Below are positions 25,461 to 33,504 of a stretch of 45,129 nt of DNA, in pieces. A program made the translations under genes and the position numbers. The notes below the pieces were generated by a model, which was given only the letters and a program-made list of their open reading frames with translations, was not told the origin of the DNA and did not search any database. Source of the stretch: an uncultured Eubacteriales bacterium (GTDB lineage Bacteria; Bacillota; Clostridia; Oscillospirales; Butyricicoccaceae); assembly GCA_910586105.1 (NCBI GenBank), contig CAJUGU010000013.1, positions 1-45,129 of the forward strand, read 5' to 3'. Position 1 is the stretch's first letter, and the number at the start of each line of letters is the position of its first letter.

Positions 25461-25901
25461 GTCGGCTATATCCCGCGTGTTGCGCACGGGGTTTCTTACC
25501 GGGAAGCGCTGGCGGCAGCCTACCCGAACTGGCTGGCAGGCATTGCAAAATATCACCAGCGGGACATTTGCACCCTGTTCACGGAGATGTTCGGGATCGA
25601 TCGGACGCTGGACGCAACGGAAGCGATCCAGACAGGCTGCGCCCTGCTCCGGGAATGGATGCAGAAGGGAGGTATCCCGCTGCCGCTGCATACGTTTTTG
25701 GAGGAATGCGGCTTGTCCGGCAAGACCATAATCCCCTTCTGTCCGCACGGCAGCGGCTTCTCCCGCACCGAGCGAACGATTGCGGAGTTGCAGCCCAATG
25801 CCGTGGTATCCGAGGATGGGATGACGATCCCGCGCAACAGTGTTGCTACCGCAGAGGATGAGATTATCGAGTGGGCCGAAGGCTTCGATTTACCGCAGTA
25901 A
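25461..25901 (+). pseudogene. Chimeric scar: Fe-alcohol dehydrogenase tail joined to flavodoxin tail
   Basis: One open frame reads RVAHGVSYREALAAAYPNW, FGIDRTLDATEAIQ and CALLREWMQKGGIPLP, the C-terminal helical domain pattern of iron-containing alcohol dehydrogenases (the His of AHG is the usual metal ligand). Near 25685 it passes without a stop into TFLEECGLSGKTIIPFC and GSGFSRTERTIAELQPNAVV, the C-terminal half of a flavodoxin-like protein. Neither part has its N-terminal half and no ribosome binding site is seen. A deletion that joined two neighbouring genes is the simplest reading. Confidence 0.7.
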
Positions 25902-26123
25902 TTACGGCGCAGTATATAAAAAGAGGGGAATGTCCGCCAATGGACAAAGGGGTTTTATGGACATGAAAGGGATGGCAAAAAATCGGGATACTCCTTGCAT
26001 TGACGCTCTTCGCAGTATGGGATCGCATCGGGATGCTCTGCCGCCGCGACGACGGATGCCGCCGTGTCAAAGAACCGGACTGCCGCGCGGGAAAGCGGGG
26101 CCTTTACCTCTTCCTGACCGGAT
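25902..26123. other. Intergenic region after the scar gene
   Basis: No supported gene. One frame gives a short hydrophobic string (KIGILLALTLFAVWDRIGML) but has no start codon, so it may be another decayed gene end. Confidence 0.4.
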
Positions 26124-26152
26124 GGGGCCGCCTGCGGGCGGCCCCGCTTTTT
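26124..26152 (+). terminator. Rho-independent terminator before the sensor cassette
   Basis: A perfect 9-bp stem (GGGGCCGCC, 26124-26132, with 26137-26145, TGCG loop) followed by GCTTTTT. It separates the scar region from the promoter at 26161. Confidence 0.8.
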
Positions 26153-26160
26153 ATTTGCAG

Positions 26161-26189
26161 TTGATTTCTTCATCAATATCATGTAATAT
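26161..26189 (+). promoter_or_regulatory. Sigma-A promoter of the sugar-sensor cassette
   Basis: TTGATT (26161-26166), a 17-bp spacer and TAATAT (26184-26189) lie about 75 bases upstream of the binding-protein gene, directly after a terminator. Confidence 0.55.
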
Positions 26190-26265
26190 AAAACAAGAAC
26201 AGATCCCGTTCAGCGTTGCCCGGTCGTTTGATCGTGGATGTGATATCATGAAAGTGGGGGAGGAT

Positions 26266-27213
26266 ATGTCTCAAAAACGATGGCTCTACATAGTTGCAGC
26301 CGCAGCGCTGACGCTGGTCCTGCTGCTTGCGCGATCGGCCGGGGGCCAGGGGGACAACGCCCGCCTGCGCATTGGGGCAACTTACATGACGATGAACAAT
26401 CCCTTTTACAGCGTGATCGATGAAGAGCTCCGGCTGATGATCGAAAGCCGGGGCGATATCCTGCTGACGCGCGATCCGGCGCTGGATCAGGAAAAGCAAA
26501 ACGAACAGATCCGCGATCTGCTCCAGGAGGGGATCGACATTCTGGTCATCAACCCGGTCGATTTCCGCGAAGCGACCCCCGCCCTGCGCGAGGTGCAGGC
26601 GGCAGGCGTCCCGGTCGTCGTGGTCGATTCCCAGGTCAGCGACCCCACGCTTGCACGATGCACGATCGTATCCGATAACTATGGCGCAGGCGTCCTCTGC
26701 GCAGAGCATTTACAGCAGACCCGCGACAGCGGGCGCATTATCCTTTTAGAACACCCCAAGGCGAAGTCGGCACGCGACCGGATCAAAGGCTTCTGCGACA
26801 CCCTTCCCGCCGATGGGCGTTACCGGATCGTTGGACGGGCGGACTGCGCCGGACAGCTGGAGCTTGCAATGCCCGCGCTCGCCGCGCTTCTGGCCGAGGG
26901 CTGCCAGCCGGATATCGTCATGGCGCTGAACGACCCGAGCGCCATGGGCGCAATGGCGGCGCTGGAAGACCGCGGCCTTTTATCCGGCGTATCGGTCTAT
27001 GGCGTGGACGGCGCGCCGGAAGCCAAGAATATGATCGCGGAAGGCGCCATGACGGCGACCGTCGCCCAATCCCCCTTCAAGATCGGACAGGCGACCGCGC
27101 AGGTCGTTTATCAGATCCTTTCCGGGGAGCCCTGCGAGGCGGAGATCGTCGTACCGGTCGAACTGGTGACCTGTGAAAATATCGGCGCCTTCAATCTGGA
27201 AGGCTGGCAGTAA
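26266..27213 (+). CDS. Periplasmic-binding-protein-like sugar sensor, membrane anchored
   Basis: This roughly 315-aa protein of the ribose/LacI-type binding-protein family (Peripla_BP_4) is anchored by an N-terminal hydrophobic segment (LYIVAAAALTLVLLLA). The fold is marked by IGATYMTMNNPFYSVI, QIRDLLQEGIDILVINPVDF, VPVVVVDSQV and VMALNDPSAMGAMAAL. As first gene of a kinase/regulator cassette and without ABC genes next to it, it probably presents a bound sugar to the kinase rather than to an importer (inference). The start is uncertain: ATG 26266 is preceded by GGGGGAGGA at short spacing, and ATG 26248 is an in-frame alternative. The stop overlaps the ribosome binding site of the kinase gene. 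Confidence 0.82.
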   Translation: MSQKRWLYIVAAAALTLVLLLARSAGGQGDNARLRIGATYMTMNNPFYSVIDEELRLMIESRGDILLTRDPALDQEKQNEQIRDLLQEGIDILVINPVDFREATPALREVQAAGVPVVVVDSQVSDPTLARCTIVSDNYGAGVLCAEHLQQTRDSGRIILLEHPKAKSARDRIKGFCDTLPADGRYRIVGRADCAGQLELAMPALAALLAEGCQPDIVMALNDPSAMGAMAALEDRGLLSGVSVYGVDGAPEAKNMIAEGAMTATVAQSPFKIGQATAQVVYQILSGEPCEAEIVVPVELVTCENIGAFNLEGWQ

Positions 27214-27226
27214 GGAGGTACAGGCA

Positions 27227-28528
27227 ATGGATACCCGCGACCCTTTGGCGTTTTTCCGGCGGCTGATGTTCCTGCTGAATTTTGCGGTATGCGCCTACCT
27301 TTCCCTGATCTATGCCCTGACCCCGCGCTTCGCGGTCCAGCAGGCCGCAGGGCTCCGGTTCACGCAGGGGCTGAACGCCCTGCCCGGCAAACCGTGGCTG
27401 TTCTGGATCGTTCCGGCAGGAGTCGGCGGGCTGGTCGCCGCAAGCCTGTTTTTCCGCGACAAAAAGCCGTCGCGCGCCGCCTGCTGGGTGGAGCCGCTGC
27501 TTTGCCTGCTCGTGATCTTTGCGCTCCATCTGGATTATAACGGGCTGCTGTTGGTCGCCGTCGTCGATCTGGTGGACGGCCTGCGCGGACGCGGGCGGAC
27601 GCTCTTCCTCGGCGTGATGGCGGGATTATACCTGCTGACCAGCATCGATATCCTGCCGCCGCAGCTCCGGATGGTCACGATTACCGAATATCTCGCGTTT
27701 TATGACACCCATACGCGGCTGCTCCTGCAAAATATACTCAGCCTGTTTTCCGCGCTCAACCTGATCCTGTTCCTGATCTATATGGTGCTGCTGGTCGGCA
27801 AGCGCACCGAGGAAAACGCCGCGACCCGGCAACTAAACCAGGAGCTTGCGCAGGCAAACGACCAGCTGGTGCTGCTAAACGCGCGCCTGAAAACCTACGC
27901 CGCCCAAAGCGAACGCATGGCGGAGACCCGCGAACGCAACCGCCTTGCGCGCGAGATCCACGACACCCTCGGGCATACCCTGACCGGCATCACCGCCGGC
28001 GCGGACGCCTGCATCGAAATGCTTGAGATCTCGCCGGAAATGGCCCGGAAACAGATGGAACGTATTGCCGACGCCGCCCGTCAGGGCATGAACGAGGTGC
28101 GCCGCTCGGTCAGCGCGCTTCGTCCGGACGCGTTGGAACGGCTGAAGCTGTCGGAAGCGCTGCGCCAGCTCTGCGAGGAAATGCAGCAGACTTCACGCGC
28201 CGCCGTCAGCCTGCGGCTGGAAACCAAAGAACTGCGGGTGTCCGCAGATGAAGAAGACGCGATCTACCGCATCGTGCAGGAAAGCGTGACCAATGCGATC
28301 CGCCACGGGCAGGCCGACGAGGTATGGGTCGATATCACCGCCGCCGGGCGGACGCTGTCGATCGTGGTGCAGGATAACGGCATGGGCTGCCAGACGCCCA
28401 AACCGGGCTTTGGGCTGCGCCACATGGAGGAACGCCTGCGGCTTTTGGGCGGGACGCTGCGGACGGATGGTACAAATGGGTTTCGGATTGAAGCAACGAT
28501 ACCGCTTCGATGGGGGGATACGATATGA
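27227..28528 (+). CDS. DesK/LiaS-type sensor histidine kinase
   Basis: This 433-aa membrane kinase has about five N-terminal transmembrane segments, a short coiled coil and the HisKA_3 dimerisation helix RLAREIHDTLGHTLTGITAG, with phospho-accepting His245. A HATPase_c domain follows, with the N box (ESVTNAIRHGQADE), the G1 box (VVQDNGMG) and GFGLRHMEERLRLLGG. It has no large extracellular sensor of its own, which supports the idea that the binding protein encoded upstream delivers the signal. AAGGAGG lies eight bases before ATG 27227. Its stop overlaps the start of the response regulator gene (ATGA). Confidence 0.9.
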   Translation: MDTRDPLAFFRRLMFLLNFAVCAYLSLIYALTPRFAVQQAAGLRFTQGLNALPGKPWLFWIVPAGVGGLVAASLFFRDKKPSRAACWVEPLLCLLVIFALHLDYNGLLLVAVVDLVDGLRGRGRTLFLGVMAGLYLLTSIDILPPQLRMVTITEYLAFYDTHTRLLLQNILSLFSALNLILFLIYMVLLVGKRTEENAATRQLNQELAQANDQLVLLNARLKTYAAQSERMAETRERNRLAREIHDTLGHTLTGITAGADACIEMLEISPEMARKQMERIADAARQGMNEVRRSVSALRPDALERLKLSEALRQLCEEMQQTSRAAVSLRLETKELRVSADEEDAIYRIVQESVTNAIRHGQADEVWVDITAAGRTLSIVVQDNGMGCQTPKPGFGLRHMEERLRLLGGTLRTDGTNGFRIEATIPLRWGDTI

Positions 28529-29190
28529 TACGAGTGATTTTAGCAGACGATCAGGAACTGATCCGCGAAAGCCTGAGCTTTGTCCTCAATGCGCAGGCGG
28601 ATATCGATATGGTCGGGATCGCGACCAACGGACGGGAAGCCATTGAACTGGTGCGGCGGGAAAAGCCGGATGTCGTACTCATGGACATCCGCATGCCCGA
28701 GGTCGACGGCGTCGAATGTACCCGCGTGATCAAGGAAGCCTACCCGCAGATCAAGGTCATTATCCTGACCACCTTCGACGATGACGAATATGTGTTCGGC
28801 GCGCTGCGCTACGGGGCTTCCGGCTATCTGCTCAAGGGCGTGTCGGTCGCCGAGCTGGCAAACGCCGTGCGGGAGGCGGTGCGCGGCGGCTCGATCATTA
28901 TGCCGGGCATCGCGACTAAGGCGCTGCAAATGTTCGCGCGGATGGCAAAGGGCAGCATGCAGATCCCTGTGACCGAAAAGCAGACCGCCGACCTTCAGGA
29001 AAACGAATGGAAAATCATCCGGGAAGTGGGCTGCGGCCTGTCCAACAAGGAGATCGCCGCCGAGCTGAAATTTTCCGAGGGCACGGTGCGCAATTATTTA
29101 AGCAACATCCTGAGCAAGCTCGACCTGCGCGACCGCACGCAGCTTGCGATCTGGGCCGTGCAGACCGGTACGGCGAGCCGCCCATGGTGA
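28525..29190 (+). CDS. NarL/LuxR-type response regulator
   Basis: This 221-aa response regulator is the partner of the kinase. The receiver domain shows the acidic pair in LADDQEL, phospho-acceptor Asp54 in VVLMDIRMPE, the Thr of IILTTFDDDEY and the Lys of LLKGVS. A linker precedes a LuxR-type HTH, SNKEIAAELKFSEGTVRNYL. The start overlaps the kinase stop by four bases, and its end overlaps the next gene by seven, so all four genes are translationally coupled. The DNA target is not visible; the adjacent PTS operon is a plausible one. Confidence 0.92.
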   Translation: MIRVILADDQELIRESLSFVLNAQADIDMVGIATNGREAIELVRREKPDVVLMDIRMPEVDGVECTRVIKEAYPQIKVIILTTFDDDEYVFGALRYGASGYLLKGVSVAELANAVREAVRGGSIIMPGIATKALQMFARMAKGSMQIPVTEKQTADLQENEWKIIREVGCGLSNKEIAAELKFSEGTVRNYLSNILSKLDLRDRTQLAIWAVQTGTASRPW

Positions 29191-30488
29191 AACGGTACTG
29201 GAAACGGCTGCTGGCAGGTCTTTTGCTGCCGCTCTGCTGCGTCGCAGCCGTCAAATATTTTGAAGGATACGGACGGGTGCTGCGCCTCGGCTTTGTTTCC
29301 GGCAGTTATTGGGACGCGCCCAGCAACTGCTACGCCGTGATCGACGCGGCGATCGAACGCTTTGAGGCCGAACACCCCGGCGTGCGGGTCGAATACATCA
29401 GCGGGATCCTCAAACGCGATTATTCGGAATGGCTGATCGGCAAATTCCTGCTGGGGCAGGAGCCGGACGTGTTCATGATCTTGCCGGAGGATTTCGAGAT
29501 GCTGTACGAGCTGGGGGCGCTGCACCCGCTGGACGCGCTGGCCGAGCGGGACGGCACGGTCTCGCCGGACGATTTCTATCCGGCGGCGCTCGAAAGCGGG
29601 AACGTAAACGACGTACAGTACGCCCTGCCCTATGAATGCGTGCCGACGCTGATGTTCGTCAACAAATCCCTGCTGGCCGAAGAAGGCATCGCCGTGCCGG
29701 ACAGCGACTGGGACTGGGAACAGTTTTATGCGATCTGCGCCGCCGTCACCCACGATCTGGACGGGGACGGCGCGCCCGACCGTTTCGGCAGCTACGGCTA
29801 CACCTGGCGGGACGCGCTGGCGGCGAACGGCGGCGCGCTGTTTTCGGAGGACGGCGCGCACTGCCTGCTTGCCGAGCCGCAGGCGGCGGAAGCAGTCGCG
29901 TTCGCGCAGCGGCTTTCGGCGCTGTATCAGGGCTGCGAGATCACCGCGCGCGACTTCGATCAGGGAAGGGTCGCGTTCCGCCCGTTCCTGTTTTCGGATT
30001 ACCGCACCTATCAGCCGTACCCGTGGCGGATCAAGCGGTATTCCGGGTTTGAATGGGATTGCATCCCGATGCCGTCCGGCCCGTCCGGCTCGAACAGCTC
30101 CGAGCTGAGCGTGATGCTGGCCGGTATCAGCAGCCGCACGGGCAAGACGGCCCTTGCATGGGAATTCCTCAAGGAAATGACCTGTTCGGACGCGACCCAG
30201 TCGATGCTGTTCACCGATTCGCATGGCGTTTCGGCGCTGCGCCGGGTGACGCAATCCAAGCAGACCCGTTGGGTGCTGTGGCAGGATACGCCCGGGGAAA
30301 GCCGCCTTGCGCTGGCAGCGCTGCCGGGCACGATGGAGCAGGCGATCGCGGCGCCGCATTTCCAGAATTCCGATCAGGCGAACCTGCTGGCGGATTCGCT
30401 GGTGGAAACGGCTATGGCAAATGAACAGGATCTGGGCTTGCAGTTGGTGCGTGTGCAGCGTGAGCTGGAGGAATTCCTGAATCGCTGA
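29184..30488 (+). CDS. Family-1 extracellular solute-binding protein of the sensor cassette
   Basis: This 434-aa protein has an N-terminal hydrophobic anchor or signal (LLAGLLLPLCCVAAV) and the family-1 solute-binding fold: RFEAEHPGVRVEYISG, EPDVFMILPEDFEMLYELGA, YALPYECVPTLMFVNKSLL, and a late lobe with FLKEMTCSDATQSML. No permease or ATPase is next to it, so it is probably a second ligand sensor or regulator of the kinase rather than an importer part (inference from position). ATG 29184 overlaps the response regulator stop by seven bases. Its last 77 bases overlap an opposite-strand gene. Confidence 0.85.
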   Translation: MVKRYWKRLLAGLLLPLCCVAAVKYFEGYGRVLRLGFVSGSYWDAPSNCYAVIDAAIERFEAEHPGVRVEYISGILKRDYSEWLIGKFLLGQEPDVFMILPEDFEMLYELGALHPLDALAERDGTVSPDDFYPAALESGNVNDVQYALPYECVPTLMFVNKSLLAEEGIAVPDSDWDWEQFYAICAAVTHDLDGDGAPDRFGSYGYTWRDALAANGGALFSEDGAHCLLAEPQAAEAVAFAQRLSALYQGCEITARDFDQGRVAFRPFLFSDYRTYQPYPWRIKRYSGFEWDCIPMPSGPSGSNSSELSVMLAGISSRTGKTALAWEFLKEMTCSDATQSMLFTDSHGVSALRRVTQSKQTRWVLWQDTPGESRLALAALPGTMEQAIAAPHFQNSDQANLLADSLVETAMANEQDLGLQLVRVQRELEEFLNR

Positions 30489-30753
30489 CCGGGAGGTCGT
30501 GGCCGGGAGCCGAAGACGGTTCCAGGCTGTCTTCCAGAAAACCGATCGTATCGCCCAAGTCCTGCAAATGCTGGGTCAGGCTGTTTCGCGTGATTTCCCA
30601 GCAGCATCCCGCCCAATCGTCCAGGCCGGGGGATCGCAGCGGGAGCTGCCCGGAGTGGTACAGATACAGGCAATGCATGGAGAAAGCTGCGGAGCGGAGT
30701 TCGTCTGTGATGAATTTCAGTTCTTCGATGTAAACGGCTTGCATTGGCAACAT
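30412..30753 (-). CDS. Small conserved-looking protein divergent from XRE regulator
   Basis: This 113-aa protein has two halves: a helical N-terminal half (MQAVYIEELKFITDELRSAA, then AFSMHCLYLYHSGQLP and DDWAGCCWEITRNSLTQHLQ) and a Pro/Ala-rich tail written antisense to the end of the solute-binding gene. AGGAGG lies about eight bases before ATG 30753, and an ideal promoter precedes it, so expression is very likely. I know no function. The divergent XRE gene and shared operator suggest it is the regulator's target. The tail may be a recent extension into the neighbouring gene. Confidence 0.65.
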   Translation of the reverse strand: MLPMQAVYIEELKFITDELRSAAFSMHCLYLYHSGQLPLRSPGLDDWAGCCWEITRNSLTQHLQDLGDTIGFLEDSLEPSSAPGHDLPVSDSGIPPAHAAHAPTASPDPVHLP

Positions 30754-30831
30754 GATCGATCCTCCTATGTGAGTTTGGGTTTGCGGTAACGTTCCAGAAC
30801 GCTGATTAGGGCGTTGCATCTGGACGTATTC

Positions 30832-30882
30832 ATTATATATTGAAACGGATAAATTGTCAATGAAATTTGTTATCCGTTTATC
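30832..30882. promoter_or_regulatory. Back-to-back promoters and operator of the XRE/113-aa gene pair
   Basis: Minus strand: TTGACA (30860-30855), 17-bp spacer, TATAAT (30837-30832), a full consensus promoter for the 113-aa gene. Plus strand: TTGTCA (30854-30859) with TTTATC or TATCTA near 30877-30884 for the XRE gene. Both -35 boxes share the same bases. They lie inside a perfect 10-bp inverted repeat, AAACGGATAA (30843-30852) and TTATCCGTTT (30870-30879), the likely repressor operator. Confidence 0.72.
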
Positions 30883-30904
30883 TAATTCAAAGGAGGTATG
30901 CAAC

Positions 30905-31282
30905 GTGTCAGAACTGGTAGAGCGGATTGAACGGAAGCTCAAAGAACGAAATATAACCTTTGGCCGTTTAGAGCACGAGTGCGGGCTTGGAAATGGAACG
31001 ATCAAGCGATGGAATACGCAAAGCCCAAGGCTGAACCGGTTAGTCCGTGTTGCCGAATATTTGCAGGTATCGTTGGATTACCTTACGTTTGGGGAAAAAG
31101 CAGCTTCATCCGAAGTACCCGAATGGATGCGGCCCGTGCTCACGGAGCGCGAAAGCGAAGGGCTTTCCATGTTCCGCGGCCTGCCGCCCGAGGAGCAGGA
31201 GGACTTTTATGCCTTCCTCCAAATCAAACATAAGCGTTATCAGGACGCCGCGCAGCCGCCGGAAGGCGGAACGGAAAAATGA
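30905..31282 (+). CDS. XRE-family HTH transcriptional regulator
   Basis: This 125-aa regulator has an N-terminal lambda-repressor-like HTH (ITFGRLEHECGLGNGTIKRW, then LVRVAEYLQVSLDYLTFG), with a charged C-terminal helix for dimerisation. It starts at GTG 30905, which has AGGAGG eight bases upstream. Its promoter lies within the inverted repeat shared with the opposite-strand gene, so autoregulation and repression of that gene are likely. A two-hairpin terminator follows. Confidence 0.85.
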   Translation: MSELVERIERKLKERNITFGRLEHECGLGNGTIKRWNTQSPRLNRLVRVAEYLQVSLDYLTFGEKAASSEVPEWMRPVLTERESEGLSMFRGLPPEEQEDFYAFLQIKHKRYQDAAQPPEGGTEK

Positions 31283-31326
31283 AAAAACAGCGCCCCGCTT
31301 TCCCGGCGGAAGGGCGCGCCGATGGG

Positions 31327-31375
31327 AAAAATCCCCCCTGTTTTGTGAAATGCACAAGGCGAGGGGGATTTTTTT
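31327..31375. terminator. Rho-independent terminator with nested hairpin
   Basis: AAAAATCCCCC (31327-31337) pairs with GGGGGATTTTT (31363-31373), followed by more T. The 25-nt loop contains a second small stem, TTGTG/CACAA. It isolates the PTS operon from the XRE gene and could act in both directions. Confidence 0.8.
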
Positions 31376-31390
31376 GCGCAAATCGCACAA

Positions 31391-31435
31391 GCCGATTGAC
31401 ATTTGTCAAACAGAAACCGAGATGTGTCAATCGGC
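31391..31435. promoter_or_regulatory. Nested inverted repeats upstream of the PTS operon
   Basis: GCCGATTGACA (31391-31401) is perfectly repeated inverted as TGTCAATCGGC (31425-31435). Within it TTGACA-TT-TGTCAA (31396-31409) is a second palindrome, so three TGTCAA half-sites lie about 105-150 bases before the IIA start. This suits an operator array for a dimeric regulator. A weak promoter may follow (TTTCAG 31455, TAAAAT 31477). No sigma-54 signature was found. Confidence 0.55.
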
Positions 31436-31540
31436 ATTGGTGACAAAATACAGCTTTCAGCAGCGACAGAAATTGTTAAAATTATCTCAACAAAACACGG
31501 AAGGGGAAACCCGAACCGATACGAAAGGGGAAATCAAAAC

Positions 31541-31966
31541 ATGAGGTACTGTATTTTAGTCAGTCACGGCACGTTTGCACCCGGCCTGCACAACGCGCTT
31601 GGAATGATGGCGGGGGCTGACCGCAAGGATATCCTTTCGACCAGCCTGCTTGACGGAATGGACGTGGATACCTTCCGCCAGAACTTTACCGAACTTGTCA
31701 GGGATATCACGGAAGGGGACGAGATCCTGCTGTTCGCGGATATCATCGGCGGTTCGCCGCTGACGAATGCGGTTTCGGTGCTCGAAGAAAAAGGGCTGCT
31801 GCCGCATACCGTCGCAATGGGCGGCATGAATCTGCCGCTGGTGCTCGGCGCGGCGTTTGCCGACACGGATATCCCGCTTGCACAGGCGGCGGAGGAGATC
31901 ATGGCGGACGCGCGCGACCAGATCAAGGTCTTTGACCTCGGCGGCGACGCTGAGGACGACATCTAA
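31541..31966 (+). CDS. PTS mannose/fructose/sorbose-family IIA
   Basis: This 141-aa cytoplasmic phosphocarrier accepts phosphate from HPr on the His of the N-terminal string ILVSHGTFAPGL (His9). The family strings LLFADIIGGSPLTNA and MGGMNLPLVL confirm a Man-family IIA domain, here as a free protein. ATG 31541 is preceded by AAAGGGG at long spacing (11 bases). It is first in an operon of IIA, IIB, IIC and IID. An upstream in-frame extension is excluded by the regulatory repeats there. Confidence 0.92.
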   Translation: MRYCILVSHGTFAPGLHNALGMMAGADRKDILSTSLLDGMDVDTFRQNFTELVRDITEGDEILLFADIIGGSPLTNAVSVLEEKGLLPHTVAMGGMNLPLVLGAAFADTDIPLAQAAEEIMADARDQIKVFDLGGDAEDDI

Positions 31967-32014
31967 TAATTATCCATTCATCCATATTTTCACAAAATCA
32001 AGGAGGACAAAATC

Positions 32015-32509
32015 ATGGCAATCTCATTTATCCGCGTTGACGACCGCATGATCCACGGGCAGACCTGCACCCGCTGGTCGCTCGAATACCCCTGCGACGG
32101 CCTGATCGCCGTAAACGACAAGGCGGCAACGACTGCCGTCCTGAAGGCGGCGTACAAGAGCGCCAGCGAAAAGAAAACCTTCGTCTGGACGCTTGACGAA
32201 TGGCGCGCGAAGTGCGGCAAGGTCCTTGCCAGCAAGGATCGGTACTTCCTCATCACGAAGGACCCGATCGACATGAAGAAAATCCTGGTGGACGACGGCT
32301 TCGACCCCGGCGAGGTCAAGACCGTTATCATTGGGCCGTGCAACGACCGCCCGAACGCCATCAAGCTGGGCAACAACCAGTCGATCACGCAGGAGGAGGC
32401 CGACGCGCTCGAAGCCATCATGCAGAAGGGCTACGAAGTCGAGTTCGCGCTCATTAAGGAATCCGCCATCGGCAACTGGAAGAAATTCCGCAGCCAGTTC
32501 GGCTATTGA
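32015..32509 (+). CDS. PTS mannose/fructose/sorbose-family IIB
   Basis: This 164-aa IIB takes phosphate from IIA on the His of RVDDRMIHGQTCTRW (His15) and passes it to the sugar. The string ISFIRVDDRMIHGQ is the family signature. AAGGAGG lies upstream of ATG 32015. The 129-bp gap to IIC contains a 13-bp tandem direct repeat (ATAGAACCCCCTA, 32542-32567) and a GC-rich stretch, which could tune downstream expression. Confidence 0.93.
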   Translation: MAISFIRVDDRMIHGQTCTRWSLEYPCDGLIAVNDKAATTAVLKAAYKSASEKKTFVWTLDEWRAKCGKVLASKDRYFLITKDPIDMKKILVDDGFDPGEVKTVIIGPCNDRPNAIKLGNNQSITQEEADALEAIMQKGYEVEFALIKESAIGNWKKFRSQFGY

Positions 32510-32541
32510 TCCGCGCGTCCTGCGGGAAACCGCTTGAACCG

Positions 32542-32567
32542 ATAGAACCCCCTAATAGAACCCCCTA
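32542..32567 (+). repeat. 13-bp tandem direct repeat between IIB and IIC
   Basis: ATAGAACCCCCTA occurs twice in tandem, followed by AAAAAGGG, which could pair with the C-runs to form a weak hairpin ahead of the IIC gene. Confidence 0.6.
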
Positions 32568-32638
32568 AAAAGGGCCTGCTCCGCAGCTCCCGGACTGGTT
32601 CCCCGGCGGCGGGACGGCCTCAATAAAAGAAAGGTTTG

Positions 32639-33502
32639 GTGAAAAGATTTATGGAAATTCAGGTATGGCAGGCTGCATTATTTGGACTGTTCGCGTGTTT
32701 GGCGTCCATGCCCGGCCTTGGCGGCACCGTGTTTGGCAACTACACGCTGGGCCGCCCGCTGGTCGCCGGTTTGATCGTTGGCGCGATCATGGGCGATATC
32801 CAGACCGGCATTTACCTCGGCGCTGCGATCCAGGTCGTATACATCGCGCTGGTCACCCCCGGCGGCACGGTCTCGGCTGATGTGCGCGCCATCTCTTACA
32901 TCGGCATCCCGCTTTCCATCGTAGCGGTCAACTCCATGGGGCTTTCCGCTGCATCCGCAGAAGGCCAGGCAATGGCGGTCGCCCTCGGTTCGGCGGTCGG
33001 CACGCTCGGCACCGTCCTGTTCTACGGCACCGCAACGGTCAACCTCGTTTGGCAGCACATGGGCTGGAAGTGGCTGGAAAAGGGCGATTTCAAAAAGCTC
33101 TATCTGGTCGACATGGTGTTCCCGTGGATTTCCCACCTGCTCTGCTCCTTCATCCCCACCTTTATCATTTGCAAGGTCGGCGTGACGATGGTCGACCTGA
33201 TGAAGGCGTATATGCCGATGGACGGCATCGCAATGAAGACCCTGTTCACCGTCGGTTCGCTGCTCCCGGCAGTCGGTATCGCTATCCTGCTCAAGCAGGT
33301 CGCGACCAAGCCGGTCGACCTGCTGACCTTCGTATTCGGTTTCACGCTGGCGGCGTGCATGGGACTGAACCTGATCGCGGCTTCGGTCGTCGGCGGTTTC
33401 TTCGCCGTGTTCAGCTACCGGATCAAGCTGCTGTCCATGCAGAAGCCTGCTATGGCTGCGGCGGGCGCAGGCGCTTACGATGACGACGAGGAGGAGATTT
33501 AA
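32639..33502 (+). CDS. PTS mannose/fructose/sorbose-family IIC
   Basis: This membrane channel subunit of about 287 aa begins MKRFMEIQVWQAALFGLFAC. The family strings GRPLVAGLIVGAIMGD and GAAIQVVYIALVTPGG are present, with about seven membrane segments. GTG 32639 has AGAAAGG four bases upstream; ATG 32651 is an alternative but lies 16 bases from that site. Two bases separate the stop from the IID start, so both are coupled. Confidence 0.92.
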   Translation: MKRFMEIQVWQAALFGLFACLASMPGLGGTVFGNYTLGRPLVAGLIVGAIMGDIQTGIYLGAAIQVVYIALVTPGGTVSADVRAISYIGIPLSIVAVNSMGLSAASAEGQAMAVALGSAVGTLGTVLFYGTATVNLVWQHMGWKWLEKGDFKKLYLVDMVFPWISHLLCSFIPTFIICKVGVTMVDLMKAYMPMDGIAMKTLFTVGSLLPAVGIAILLKQVATKPVDLLTFVFGFTLAACMGLNLIAASVVGGFFAVFSYRIKLLSMQKPAMAAAGAGAYDDDEEEI

Positions 33503-33504
33503 CC

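Noticed and set aside
31400..31540. Sigma-54 promoter for the mannose-type PTS operon
   Set aside because: No TGGCAC-N5-TTGC type -24/-12 element is present, and no LevR-like activator lies near.
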